A stretch of DNA of 45,997 bases, from the NCBI GenBank assembly GCA_017625725.1, contig JAGAKH010000100.1, positions 1 to 45,997 of the forward strand. Reading direction: 5' to 3'. The stretch's first letter is position 1; the number at the start of each line of letters is the position of its first letter. The DNA comes from Bacteroidales bacterium. GTDB lineage: Bacteria; Bacteroidota; Bacteroidia; Bacteroidales; UBA932. Below, one piece after another: positions 16,160 through 24,550 of this stretch. A program made the position numbers and the translations under genes. The notes under the pieces were generated by a model that was not told where the DNA came from, made no database searches, and saw only the letters and a program-made list of their open reading frames with translations.

Positions 16160-19100
16160 GTTTCAAGTCTGATCTTTGCAAACTCTTCTGTCTTCTGGAG
16201 GAGTTCCTCTGCAGAGTCAGGGTACATCTTGTAAAGCGATGCGAAGCGAACCTCTCCCTTAAGGAAGTCCTGGAACTTGCTCCAGTCAGGCTCCTTGCTG
16301 TCGAGTGTGAACGGATTCTTGTCAGTTCCCTCGAGCATAGGATTGTATCTGTAGAGATGCCAGTAGCCACACTCTACCGCAAGCTTTTCTTCCTTCTGGC
16401 TCAATCCCATACCTGCCTTGAGACCATGGTTGATGCATGGTGCATAAGCGATGATGAGTGATGGGCCGTCGTATGCCTCAGCTTCCTTGATCGCATTGAA
16501 ATACTGTGCTGGGGATGCTCCCATCGCAACCTGTGCAACGTATACATATCCATAGCTCATCGCCATCATTCCGAGGTCCTTCTTGCGTACTCTCTTGCCG
16601 GAAGCAGCGAACTTTGCGATGGCTCCTGCAGGAGTTGCCTTAGATGACTGTCCGCCTGTGTTAGAGTAAACCTCTGTGTCGAGTACGAGAATGTTCACGT
16701 TCTCTCCTGATGCAAGTACATGGTCAAGTCCGCCGTATCCGATGTCATATGATGCACCGTCACCACCGATGATCCACTGGCTGCGTGCCGGGATGAATGT
16801 CTTGTACTCAAGAAGCTTCTTGCAGATGTCGCATCCGCATGCCTCGCAGAGAGGAACAAGAGCATCTGCAACTTCGCGGGTAGCTTTTGCGTCATTCTTG
16901 TTTTCAAGCCACTTTGTGAAGAGAGCCTTCATCTCGTCACTGCAACATGAACAGCTGAGTCCCTGTTCCATGAGTTTCGCAACAGTCATTCGAGCTCTGT
17001 CAGAACCGAGCTTCATACCGAGTCCGAATTCGCAGAAGTCCTCGAACAATGAGTTTGCCCAAGCCGGACCGTGTCCGTTTGCATCCTTGCAGTAAGGTGC
17101 AGCTGGGAATGATGCTCCGTAGATAGAAGAACAACCTGTTGCATTGGCAATCATCATATGGTCACCGAAGAGCTGTGTAATTGTCTTGATATATGGAGTT
17201 TCACCGCAGCCGGCACATGCTCCTGAGAACTCGAAGAGAGGCTGAGCGAACTGTGCGTTCTTGATGTTTCCGGTCTTAGGCTGCACTGCATCCTTGTAGC
17301 CGATGTGTGTATGGAGATAGTCGAAGTTTGCCTGCACCGCCTCCTGTGTGCCGAGAGGCTTCATTACAAGAGCCTTCTCCTTTGAAGGACATACGTCGGC
17401 ACAGTTGCCGCAACCAGTACAGTCGAGAACTGAAACTCCGATTGTGAACTTGTACTCCTTGAATACAGCCTTGCCCTGCTGGATCTTGATTCCTGCTGGA
17501 GCTGCAGCAGCTTCTTCTTCTGTAAGAAGGAATGGGCGGATTGCAGCGTGAGGACATACGAACGCACAGTTGTTACACTGGATACAGTTTTCTGCCTGCC
17601 ACTCAGGAACCTTGACTGCAACACCACGCTTCTCGTAAGCTGTAGTGCCGGCAGGGATTGTTCCGTCAGCCTGATCCTTGAATGCACTTACAGGAAGGGT
17701 GTCGCCAGCCTGTGCATTTACTATGTCAGCGATGTTCTTTACGAACTCTGGTGCAAGGCGGTCTTTGTTCGGATTCTCGAACTTAGCTGTGAGTTCCTTC
17801 CAGTCTGCAGGAATCTCAACCTTGGTGTACTCTCCACCTCTGTCAACGGCAGCAAAGTTCATGTTCACGATGTGCTCACCCTTCTTGCCGTAGCTCTTGA
17901 CGATTGCCTTCTTCATGTATTCTACAGCTTCCTCATAAGGAATGATGCCTGTAATCTTGAAGAATGCGGACTGAAGGATTGTGTTTGTACGTCCGCCGAG
18001 TCCGATCTCTGCAGCAATCTTTGTAGCATTGATGATATAGAGAGTGATGTTCTTCTTACCGATGACAGCCTTTACATGGTCAGGAATCCTCTTGAGGGTC
18101 TCCTCTTCGTCCCAGAGGCTGTTGAGCAGGAGGGTTCCGTTCTCCTTGATGCCCTTCAGTACGTCGTACTTGCTGAGGTATGAAGGAACGTGGCACGCTA
18201 CGAAGTCAGGAGTTCCTACAAGATAAGGAGCCTTGATAGGAAGATCTCCGAAACGGAGATGCGAGCAGGTGTATCCGCCAGACTTCTTGGAGTCATAGTC
18301 GAAATATGCCTGACAGTATTTAGGTGTATGCTCTCCGATGATCTTGATTGTGTTCTTGTTGGCTCCGACTGTACCATCTGAACCAAGTCCGAAGAATTTA
18401 CACTCTGTTGTACCAGGTTTTACGATAGAGAATTCCTCCTTCTGAGGAAGTGACTTGAATGTCACATCGTCAACGATACCGATTGTGAAACCGTCTTTAG
18501 GCTCAGCCATTTCAAGGTTTTCGAATACTGAAACAATCTGAGCAGGAGTGGTGTCCTTTGAAGAAAGTCCATAGCGTCCTCCGATAACCATTGGAGCATT
18601 TTCAATGCCCTGGAAGAGTGCCTTGATATCGAGGAAGAGTGGCTCTCCAAGTGAACCAGGCTCTTTTGTCCTGTCGAGTACGGCTATTCTCTTTACGCTC
18701 TTTGGAAGGGCTTTCAAGAAATATTTTGCTGAGAATGGTCTGTAGAGACGTACGATCAGGACACCGACCTTCTTACCCTGGGATGCCAGGTAATCGATAG
18801 TCTCCTTTACAGTCTCTGTTGCAGATCCCATAGCTACGATTACATTTGAAGCCTCAGGGTCTCCGTAATAGTCGAACGGACGGTATTCGCGGCCTGTAAG
18901 CTCGCTGATCTCACCCATGTAGCGTGCTACGATATCCGGAACCGCATCGTAGTACTGGTTGCAGGCCTCGCGTGCCTGAAAGTAAACATCTGCGTTCTGA
19001 GCAGTTCCTCTGGTTACAGGTGAATCAGGTGAAAGAGCCTTTGCTCTGAATGCGGCAAGTGACTTTTCGCTGATCATCTCCTTGAGAGCGTTCTCATCAA

Positions 19101-19662
19101 TAAGTTCGATCTTCTGGATTTCGTGTGATGTCCTGAAGCCGTCGAAGAAATGAAGGAAAGGTACGCTTGACTTGATTGCTGAAAGGTGAGCTACAGCTGC
19201 CATGTCAAGAGCCTCCTGAACAGATGCAGATGCAAGCATGGCGAAACCGGTCTGGCGGCATGCCATTACGTCCTGGTGGTCTCCGAAGATTGACAGAGCA
19301 TGAGAGGCCAGTGCACGTGCAGATACGTGGAATACTGTAGGGAGAAGTTCACCTGCAATCTTGTACATATTAGGAATCATCAGAAGAAGACCCTGTGACG
19401 CAGTGAATGTGGTTGTGAGAGCACCTGCCTGAAGTGATCCGTGAACTGCACCGGCAGCTCCGCCTTCGCTCTGCATCTCAGTTACCTTAACAACCTCGCC
19501 AAAGAGGTTCTTCTTTCCTTGTGCTGCCCATTCATCCACATATTCAGCCATTGTGGATGATGGCGTGATAGGGTAGATGGCTGCATGTTCGCTGAAAAGG
19601 TATGCGATATGTGCCGCTGCCCAGTTACCGTCACAAGTGACGAATTTCTTTTCGTTTGCCAT
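16135..19662 (-). CDS. nifJ: Pyruvate:ferredoxin (flavodoxin) oxidoreductase
   Basis: A 1175-residue single-chain enzyme that converts pyruvate, CoA and oxidised ferredoxin to acetyl-CoA, CO2 and reduced ferredoxin. It shows the order of domains of the homodimeric type. First is the N-terminal pyruvate/TPP-pyrimidine domain (PITPSSTMAEYVDEW, ASQGLLLMIPNMYKIAGE). The gamma domain and the two-cluster ferredoxin insert follow (CIQCNNCAFVCP near 690, CTGCGNCADVCP near 745). Last is the TPP-binding C-terminal part (FSGACAGCGETPY, GGDGASYDIGYGGLDHV, DTEVYSNTGGQSSKATPAG). Length is as expected. It is the central donor of reduced ferredoxin, which links it to the 56-residue ferredoxin and NfnAB in this window. 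It is monocistronic. Confidence 0.95.
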   Translation of the reverse strand: MANEKKFVTCDGNWAAAHIAYLFSEHAAIYPITPSSTMAEYVDEWAAQGKKNLFGEVVKVTEMQSEGGAAGAVHGSLQAGALTTTFTASQGLLLMIPNMYKIAGELLPTVFHVSARALASHALSIFGDHQDVMACRQTGFAMLASASVQEALDMAAVAHLSAIKSSVPFLHFFDGFRTSHEIQKIELIDENALKEMISEKSLAAFRAKALSPDSPVTRGTAQNADVYFQAREACNQYYDAVPDIVARYMGEISELTGREYRPFDYYGDPEASNVIVAMGSATETVKETIDYLASQGKKVGVLIVRLYRPFSAKYFLKALPKSVKRIAVLDRTKEPGSLGEPLFLDIKALFQGIENAPMVIGGRYGLSSKDTTPAQIVSVFENLEMAEPKDGFTIGIVDDVTFKSLPQKEEFSIVKPGTTECKFFGLGSDGTVGANKNTIKIIGEHTPKYCQAYFDYDSKKSGGYTCSHLRFGDLPIKAPYLVGTPDFVACHVPSYLSKYDVLKGIKENGTLLLNSLWDEEETLKRIPDHVKAVIGKKNITLYIINATKIAAEIGLGGRTNTILQSAFFKITGIIPYEEAVEYMKKAIVKSYGKKGEHIVNMNFAAVDRGGEYTKVEIPADWKELTAKFENPNKDRLAPEFVKNIADIVNAQAGDTLPVSAFKDQADGTIPAGTTAYEKRGVAVKVPEWQAENCIQCNNCAFVCPHAAIRPFLLTEEEAAAAPAGIKIQQGKAVFKEYKFTIGVSVLDCTGCGNCADVCPSKEKALVMKPLGTQEAVQANFDYLHTHIGYKDAVQPKTGNIKNAQFAQPLFEFSGACAGCGETPYIKTITQLFGDHMMIANATGCSSIYGASFPAAPYCKDANGHGPAWANSLFEDFCEFGLGMKLGSDRARMTVAKLMEQGLSCSCCSDEMKALFTKWLENKNDAKATREVADALVPLCEACGCDICKKLLEYKTFIPARSQWIIGGDGASYDIGYGGLDHVLASGENVNILVLDTEVYSNTGGQSSKATPAGAIAKFAASGKRVRKKDLGMMAMSYGYVYVAQVAMGASPAQYFNAIKEAEAYDGPSLIIAYAPCINHGLKAGMGLSQKEEKLAVECGYWHLYRYNPMLEGTDKNPFTLDSKEPDWSKFQDFLKGEVRFASLYKMYPDSAEELLQKTEEFAKIRLETYKRLANK

Positions 19663-19738
19663 ATCTGTAAAAGTTTATGTTATTTGTATATATCCGACAG
19701 TCTTGTGCCTGACTACGAAAAAAGTAATGCACATTCTG

Positions 19739-19746
19739 CAAATTTA
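19739..19746 (-). promoter_or_regulatory. -7 promoter element of nifJ
   Basis: The minus strand reads TAAATTTG, about 77 bases before the ATG at 19662. No -33 TTG is evident at 18-20 bases. Confidence 0.45.
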
Positions 19747-19791
19747 CGGAATTTTGCTGAATGTGCGGGTAAAAATATTATATTTTTTAAT

Positions 19792-19799
19792 TAACTTTG
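19792..19799 (+). promoter_or_regulatory. -7 promoter element of tRNA-Arg
   Basis: TAACTTTG, a perfect TAnnTTTG, ends nine bases before the first base of the tRNA. This fits transcription starting just upstream of the mature 5' end. Confidence 0.6.
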
Positions 19800-19808
19800 C
19801 AATACAAT

Positions 19809-19880
19809 GCTCCCGTAGTTTAATGGATAGAATTTCAGATTCCGGTTCTGACGGTTGCGGTTCGATTCCGCACGGGAGTA
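19809..19880 (+). tRNA. tRNA-Arg (anticodon CCG)
   Basis: A 72-base cloverleaf. The acceptor stem GCTCCCG (19809-19815) pairs with CGGGAGT (19873-19879, closing with one G-U), with discriminator A at 19880. The D-arm is 19818-19833. The anticodon stem TCAGA/TCTGA (19835-19839, 19847-19851) encloses the loop TTCCGGT, with anticodon CCG at 19842-19844. The variable loop has four bases. The T-stem TGCGG/CCGCA encloses TTCGATT. The CCA end is not encoded. It reads CGG arginine codons. Confidence 0.93.
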
Positions 19881-19882
19881 CA

Positions 19883-19927
19883 AAAGCATCCGACTGAATT
19901 GCCATATCTTGTTCAGTCGGATGCTTT
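19883..19927. terminator. Terminator after tRNA-Arg, shared with the repressor gene
   Basis: A perfect 16-bp stem, AAAGCATCCGACTGAA (19883-19898) with TTCAGTCGGATGCTTT (19912-19927), and a 13-base loop. Weak T-runs lie on both sides. It separates the tRNA (plus) from the convergent repressor gene (minus). Confidence 0.75.
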
Positions 19928-19942
19928 GATGTTATTTCTAGA

Positions 19943-20623
19943 CTATAAGTTGGTGATGAGTACTCCTACAACCCTGAAAATGCTGATCACATCCTTATAA
20001 GGAAGTGTGAAATCAGGAAAGCTTTTCTGATTCTCTGCAATGAATGTCAGTCCTTCACCATTGTCAACGAGCTTTCTGAGAAACATTCCGTTTGATTTTG
20101 TGTCAACCACGTAGATCTCACCGTTTATTATCGGGTTGTCGATAGGTATTCTTCTTAGGGCGAGGAGGTATCCTCTGCAGATCCTCGGAGCCATTGCATC
20201 TCCTGGACAGGTCGCGAACAGATCATGTTTCTGAAAATGCGGAACCGGTGGAAGACGGTCTACATTCTCGGAATTCATCACGTATTCATAGATGTTTATT
20301 TCCGGTGCCCTGAAAAGTCTTGCCGGGATGACAGGAATGTCCTCGTCGTGGTTCAGTTCAGGGTGCAGTTCGATGTGGTTCTTTACTGAATCTTCGGTAG
20401 ATATGTCAAACATGGGACCTTCACCTGTAAGCAGCCAGTTTACCCTGAATCCGAATGCCATGTTCCATTTTGCTGCGGAATTCTTTCCGAATGGTCTGCC
20501 GTTAAGCTGATTGCTTACAGCAGCCTGCTGTACGTTCAGGATCTTGGCTACTTCCTGCTGCGACATCCCTTCTTCATTAAAGTAGTCCTTGATCCTTTTG
20601 CCGACTTCATTGTCGCTTTTCAT
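19943..20623 (-). CDS. XRE-S24 (CI/LexA-like) repressor without catalytic residues
   Basis: A 226-residue regulator. The N-terminal helix-turn-helix is residues 5-70 (MSQQEVAKILNVQQAAVSNQL). After a linker comes a C-terminal S24 peptidase-like dimerisation domain (about 95-222). In active LexA, CI and UmuD the nucleophile is the Ser of GDSM. Here the motif reads GDAM (142-145 region, codon GCA), so the nucleophile is Ala. The position of the general-base Lys appears to be Arg (FLRKL, about residue 183). The protein should fold like LexA/CI but not self-cleave, so relief of repression would need another signal. A palindrome 70-115 bases upstream is the likely operator. No phage genes are adjacent. 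Confidence 0.85.
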   Translation of the reverse strand: MKSDNEVGKRIKDYFNEEGMSQQEVAKILNVQQAAVSNQLNGRPFGKNSAAKWNMAFGFRVNWLLTGEGPMFDISTEDSVKNHIELHPELNHDEDIPVIPARLFRAPEINIYEYVMNSENVDRLPPVPHFQKHDLFATCPGDAMAPRICRGYLLALRRIPIDNPIINGEIYVVDTKSNGMFLRKLVDNGEGLTFIAENQKSFPDFTLPYKDVISIFRVVGVLITNL

Positions 20624-20761
20624 AGTTTTGTGTATTTAATTAACAAAATAAGTGTAAATATTTCTAAAAATGTGTTGTATATTACAAATAAGGTGTTATA
20701 TTTGTAGTGTTCTGTAAAATCGATTACAAATATAACACAAATCTGGAATAAGTACAACAAA
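20624..20761. other. AT-rich divergent control region between repressor and small ORF
   Basis: An AT-rich, non-coding stretch with a perfect 14-bp inverted repeat: GTGTTATATTTGTA (20693-20706) with TACAAATATAACAC (20725-20738), 18 bases apart. A further near-palindrome, TTGTATATTACAA, lies at about 20675-20687. Each arm of the main repeat contains a TATATTTG -7 element. On the plus strand, TTG at 20675-20677 lies 19 bases before TATATTTG at 20697-20704. On the minus strand, TTG at 20757-20755 lies 20 bases before TATATTTG at 20734-20727. Repressor bound here would cover both promoters, which face each other and would give transcripts with overlapping 5' ends. Confidence 0.65.
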
Positions 20762-21013
20762 ATGATGTTAATTATGAAAACTGTAATTTCATTTGAGAGA
20801 GTCTGCTGTATCGGCTGTCTCGTTCTGGGAACAGTCTTTCTGATTATCGCCATATCAGGTGTATGGTATCATCTGCTTACCATGAGCCTCTGCTTTTCCG
20901 GTGCCATATTATGCGAACAGGATAAGCAAGGTAAAGGCAAATCTACATCTAAATCCACTCATTCAACCAGCGGAAGTATTCACGGTGCCACATCAGAGCA
21001 TTCTGCGGTTTGA
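20762..21013 (+). CDS. Possible small membrane protein (83 aa)
   Basis: I do not recognise this protein. Residues about 10-52 form two closely spaced hydrophobic segments (CCIGCLVLGTVFLIIAI and WYHLLTMSLCFSGAILC). A charged, Ser/Thr-rich tail follows (KQGKGKSTSKS). It begins right after a good plus-strand promoter in the repressor control region, which is the main reason to believe it. Against it, the last 65 bases overlap the 3' end of the S9 peptidase gene in antisense, so the tail may not be conserved. The start could equally be the third Met codon at 20774. No terminator separates it from the S9 gene. Confidence 0.4.
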   Translation: MMLIMKTVISFERVCCIGCLVLGTVFLIIAISGVWYHLLTMSLCFSGAILCEQDKQGKGKSTSKSTHSTSGSIHGATSEHSAV

Positions 21014-23231
21014 GTATCCAATGGTTTTCATCCGGAAATATAAGAAGTCTGGATGGCACTCCCATCATCTGTGCAGCGTTGAATGCTGCCATTCCTTGGT
21101 CTACAGGCACTCTGTAGTCCATTCCTCCATGAATTACCATCAGCGGCGTATGCCATCTGGTTACAAGATTATGAGGTGAGAGTCTGTAATGACGTATGGC
21201 TTTCGGATCATTGCTCCAAGGTGACCCACCTTGTTTAATTCCTCCGAATGTAAGACCATCGCCTTCAGGCCCGATCGGGCAATCAGATGTACCGACCCTA
21301 GGATCGATCCAAGTCTCATGCAATCCTCCGTTATCAAAGTTCGGGAACCACATCTCCTCTGTTGTCATGTACATATGCTCTTCGTTGAAGATTCCGGCGT
21401 GAGCTATGAAGGCATCAAATACATTTCCGTGCGTGCCGCATAGGTAATACACCGAATATCCGCCGTAACTTGCACCGCATGCAGCCATCTTTCCGATATA
21501 TGGCTCCCCCTTCAGCTCTTTTGCTGCTGATAGATAGTCCTGCATGTTCTGGCCAGGATAGTCTCCCGAAATCTGTTCCGTCCATTCCTGTCCGAAGGCA
21601 GTCGTTCCTCGTCTGTTTGGAAGTACCACCACATATCCCTGAGCTGCCATCAGTCTGTAGTTCCATCTGTATGACCATCCCTGACTTAATGTACCCTGAG
21701 GACCTCCGAGACAGATCAGGATTGAAGGGTATGACTTGTCCTTGTCGAATTCCGGTGGGTATACGACCCATGTGAGCATATCTTTTCCATCTGTGGTCTT
21801 TACTTTTCGTGCCTGTATATCACCACATGAAAGCTGTGAAAGAATATGTCCGTTTTCATCTGTAACAGGAACTGCTTCTTCCGCCATGCCGCCAGTGATG
21901 TTCAGAGAACATAGTTCGGTAGGGAAGTTCATGCTGCAATAGGTGGTATATAGAGTAGTCTCCCCATCTTTGTCCGCAATGTGGAACGGACTTCCGAAAT
22001 CGTACCAGAGCTTTTCTGAAGTCATCCTGTCGATCTTCCACACTCCATCATTGCAGCAGGCTTTGAATATTCCTTGCAGTCCTTCTGCGAGTGATGAGAA
22101 GAAGATGCTCTGCGAGTCATCAGACCAGACGGGGCCTGCAGCATTGTATTTGAATCCTGCAGTCACGTCTCTTATGTTTGAGACAACCGGCACACTGTCT
22201 GCCATCCATTCGATCTCGGCAACCATCAGACGCTGCTTGTCAGCTTCATAGCCGTCTCTTTCCATGCTTATCCAACACAGCATCCTTCCGTCCGGACTCC
22301 ATAGAGGATCAGTGTCGTAGCCGCCTTTCATGTCAATCACTGAGGTTTTGCCTGTGCATACATCATATAGATATATTTCCGTGTCCGTAGAGAAAGCATA
22401 TCTCTTACCTGTAAGCTTTCTGCATGAATATGCAATATGTTTTCCGTCAGGACTCCAATCCAATTGCTCTATTCCGCTGAACGGTTCGGTCGGCAATTCG
22501 TAAATCTCCTGTTCCCCTGCAAGAATATCAATTGATGACTCTAGTGTCAGTTCCGGCATATCCGCGAATCCGAATTCTCCTATGAATGTATGAGGAACTT
22601 CAATCACAGTATGGTCCCAGTGCCTGTACATGAGGTCATCAGTAGTGTATGCAGTAGCCTTGTCGAGGTCGCTGTAGCAGTCTGAAGGTGATTTTACATT
22701 GCTTTTTACATTGCTTACAAACATTACCTTGGTCTGGTCAGGAGAAAGCTTGAATTCGCTTATCCCTGACTCTACATTGCTGACCTGCCTTGCTTCAGTG
22801 AGTTTCCATCCCTCTGCGTCCCTGCTGATTCCAGCCGTCCACATCTGTCCTTTCATGAGGAAGGCAATGTGATTTCCATCGTTGCTCCATCTTGCATTCC
22901 CGATGCTCGAACCGGATCTGGTCAGTAGGCATGGAGAAGTCCCGTCTATACCGCACACATATAGATTCCTGACACTCCTGTTGTCTTCGACAGATGTGTA
23001 GCTTACTCCATACAGGATGTGATTTCCGTCTGGTGATACCTGCGGATCGCTGAGTCTTCCCAGGGCGAGAAGAGCTTCCGGGGTCATGCGTCCGTCTTCA
23101 ATCTTTATCTCACTTTTTCCGATAAAGCCGTCGGAACTGATTTCTGTCTTTTCCTTTTTCATGAATGTGATGGTGCCGATGGCTATTCCTGCGAGAAGCA
23201 GGAGGCCTGTGAATCTTTTGATTGTTTTCAT
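20949..23231 (-). CDS. S9 family serine peptidase (prolyl oligopeptidase type)
   Basis: A 760-residue exported or membrane-anchored peptidase. I start it at MKTIKRF, one base after the stop of the WYL gene; an in-frame start at 23264 would overlap that gene and spoil the signal sequence (FTGLLLLAGIAIGTITF). The N-terminal part is a WD40-like beta-propeller with repeated SPDG and WSPDGKHIAYS elements. The C-terminal alpha/beta hydrolase carries GASYGGYS (Ser near 588), GGMDYRVP (Asp near 705) and ENHW (His near 737). It resembles dipeptidyl/tripeptidyl peptidases or acylaminoacyl peptidases that trim peptides in the periplasm. As the last gene of the peptidase operon it would finish degradation of imported peptides. 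Confidence 0.88.
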   Translation of the reverse strand: MKTIKRFTGLLLLAGIAIGTITFMKKEKTEISSDGFIGKSEIKIEDGRMTPEALLALGRLSDPQVSPDGNHILYGVSYTSVEDNRSVRNLYVCGIDGTSPCLLTRSGSSIGNARWSNDGNHIAFLMKGQMWTAGISRDAEGWKLTEARQVSNVESGISEFKLSPDQTKVMFVSNVKSNVKSPSDCYSDLDKATAYTTDDLMYRHWDHTVIEVPHTFIGEFGFADMPELTLESSIDILAGEQEIYELPTEPFSGIEQLDWSPDGKHIAYSCRKLTGKRYAFSTDTEIYLYDVCTGKTSVIDMKGGYDTDPLWSPDGRMLCWISMERDGYEADKQRLMVAEIEWMADSVPVVSNIRDVTAGFKYNAAGPVWSDDSQSIFFSSLAEGLQGIFKACCNDGVWKIDRMTSEKLWYDFGSPFHIADKDGETTLYTTYCSMNFPTELCSLNITGGMAEEAVPVTDENGHILSQLSCGDIQARKVKTTDGKDMLTWVVYPPEFDKDKSYPSILICLGGPQGTLSQGWSYRWNYRLMAAQGYVVVLPNRRGTTAFGQEWTEQISGDYPGQNMQDYLSAAKELKGEPYIGKMAACGASYGGYSVYYLCGTHGNVFDAFIAHAGIFNEEHMYMTTEEMWFPNFDNGGLHETWIDPRVGTSDCPIGPEGDGLTFGGIKQGGSPWSNDPKAIRHYRLSPHNLVTRWHTPLMVIHGGMDYRVPVDQGMAAFNAAQMMGVPSRLLIFPDENHWILKPQNALMWHREYFRWLNEWI

Positions 23232-23232
23232 T

Positions 23233-24147
23233 TTACTGCTTGTCCTCTTGTGAATACTTGGCAAGTGTCTTCTGAAGTTCGTCTATTACAGCCTGTCTTA
23301 CAGATGTCGGTGAAAGAACTTCAATTCTGCTGCCGTGTCTGCAGAACTCCATAATAAGGTTCTCATCCGGGCATACGAAGATTGAGAATGTGACTGAATC
23401 CTTGTCCGAAGCTATCTCCTCCTGGCTTTTGTGTATTGGGAGATCTTTGAGGAACCTTGCTTCTATGTGAGAAGTCTTGAACCTGATGGTCTTACCCTTG
23501 CTTTCAGGGAGATATATGCCGAAACTGGTTGCGAACAATTCATCAATATCGAAATCAGCAGGCATCGTGAATCTTTCCTCGGTTTCTTCCATGCTCATGA
23601 CCCTGTCGAGACCGTAGACGCGAATCCCTTTTCTTTCTATGCAGTATCCTATTATATACCAACGTTTTGCATATTCCTTTACCGCATATGGACGTATTGT
23701 GTACGTCCCGGATTCTGAACTTGTATATTTTCTATATCGGATCTGAAGGACCTTTCCGTCCAACATCGCATTCATGACCGATGTCAGATGACGGTGTCCT
23801 GATGGAATGTCCTCGACAGAAACCCTTCCGGACAATCTTTCCTTACCTAAAGAGAGAATGCTGTTTACCGTAAATGTATTTATCAGCCATGCTGTCTGTT
23901 CATTCTCATCAGTTATATCGTCAGAGAATTCTACGAAATAGCGGTTTGTGCTTCTGTTACACTGGATTGTGATCCCGAAGACTTCTTCGATTGCACTACG
24001 ATGATTGTTGAAAGTCCTTCGTGAATACGGTGAGTCGAACCTGTCCTCCCATCTGTCACTGATTTCATCAAGAGACAGACCTTTCGCACCTGCACGCTGA
24101 AAGGTCTGTACTATCCATATGTATTTTGCAAGAAGTTCTGCAACCAT
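23233..24147 (-). CDS. WYL-domain transcriptional regulator
   Basis: A 304-residue regulator starting at MVAELLAKY. The frame is open further upstream, to 24300, but that part overlaps the HmuY-like gene and looks non-coding. The N-terminal winged-helix domain (about 1-80, GLSLDEISDRW, YSRRTFNNHRSAIEEVFGI) precedes a WYL domain (about 120-220, RYRKYTSSESG and KEYAKRWYIIGYC with W-Y-I) and a WCX-like C-terminal extension. WYL proteins bind ligands, often nucleic acid or nucleotides, and control gene expression in response. Lying inside the operon, 8 bases after the HmuY-like gene and 1 before the S9 gene, it is probably the local regulator. Confidence 0.85.
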   Translation of the reverse strand: MVAELLAKYIWIVQTFQRAGAKGLSLDEISDRWEDRFDSPYSRRTFNNHRSAIEEVFGITIQCNRSTNRYFVEFSDDITDENEQTAWLINTFTVNSILSLGKERLSGRVSVEDIPSGHRHLTSVMNAMLDGKVLQIRYRKYTSSESGTYTIRPYAVKEYAKRWYIIGYCIERKGIRVYGLDRVMSMEETEERFTMPADFDIDELFATSFGIYLPESKGKTIRFKTSHIEARFLKDLPIHKSQEEIASDKDSVTFSIFVCPDENLIMEFCRHGSRIEVLSPTSVRQAVIDELQKTLAKYSQEDKQ

Positions 24148-24155
24148 ATCGGTCC

Positions 24156-24530
24156 TTATCTTATTATCTGCAGCGTATCTTGAATGTATCCCGTTTCGGG
24201 TGCTTCTCTCAAGGTCTGGAAACTCTCTGTGGTGTTTCTCTGTACTCCGCCTTGACCTTTGCCTGACATGCCCCCGTTGGTCTTCAGCCTGTCGCCGCAT
24301 ATGGCAAAGTCCCAGTCAGTCCTCTCAAACCACTCCTTGTCCTGTGTGTCGTCACCGAGCTTGCTGGTTCCAACTACGTCACCTTTTTCAAATGAAAAGT
24401 ATGTCCAGCAGTCATCAGACAGACCTCCGATTACCGTTTCTCCATCCATTGGCGGCTGCTCTGGCCCTTGACTGCATGATGCAGCCAGGATAAGTCCGAC
24501 GCTCAAATATAATATATGTCTTATTTTCAT
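24156..24530 (-). CDS. HmuY-like lipoprotein, N-terminal half only
   Basis: A 124-residue lipoprotein with a signal ending in a lipobox (LAASC, Cys 19), so it is probably anchored to the outer membrane. Residues about 40-115 match my memory of the N-terminal half of the heme-binding protein HmuY: WTYFSFEKGDVVG, then DWDFAICGDRLKTNGG, SGKGQGGVQ and APETGYIQD. HmuY proteins have about 200 residues. Here the protein stops before the middle and C-terminal strands, including the part that carries the heme-ligating histidines in Porphyromonas HmuY. The missing C-terminal half is found at the end of the preceding gene. Spacing of 20 bases upstream and 8 downstream keeps it in the operon. Heme binding should not be assumed. 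Confidence 0.7.
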   Translation of the reverse strand: MKIRHILYLSVGLILAASCSQGPEQPPMDGETVIGGLSDDCWTYFSFEKGDVVGTSKLGDDTQDKEWFERTDWDFAICGDRLKTNGGMSGKGQGGVQRNTTESFQTLREAPETGYIQDTLQIIR

Positions 24531-24550
24531 ATGTCTGTAAAATTAGAGTC

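Noticed and set aside
20620-20853. 77-codon minus-strand frame ending in an ATGA overlap with the repressor start
   Set aside because: It runs through the promoters and palindrome of the control region, and its Ile/Leu/Phe-rich protein merely reflects AT-rich DNA. The transcript for the repressor would start inside it.
19809-21013. Prophage or integrative element behind tRNA-Arg
   Set aside because: Only a repressor is phage-like; no integrase, structural gene or duplicated tRNA end is visible.
23235-24300. Longer WYL reading frame starting at 24300
   Set aside because: The extra 51 codons overlap the HmuY-like gene and give an Arg-rich, non-homologous N-terminus; MVAELL at 24147 starts the winged helix.
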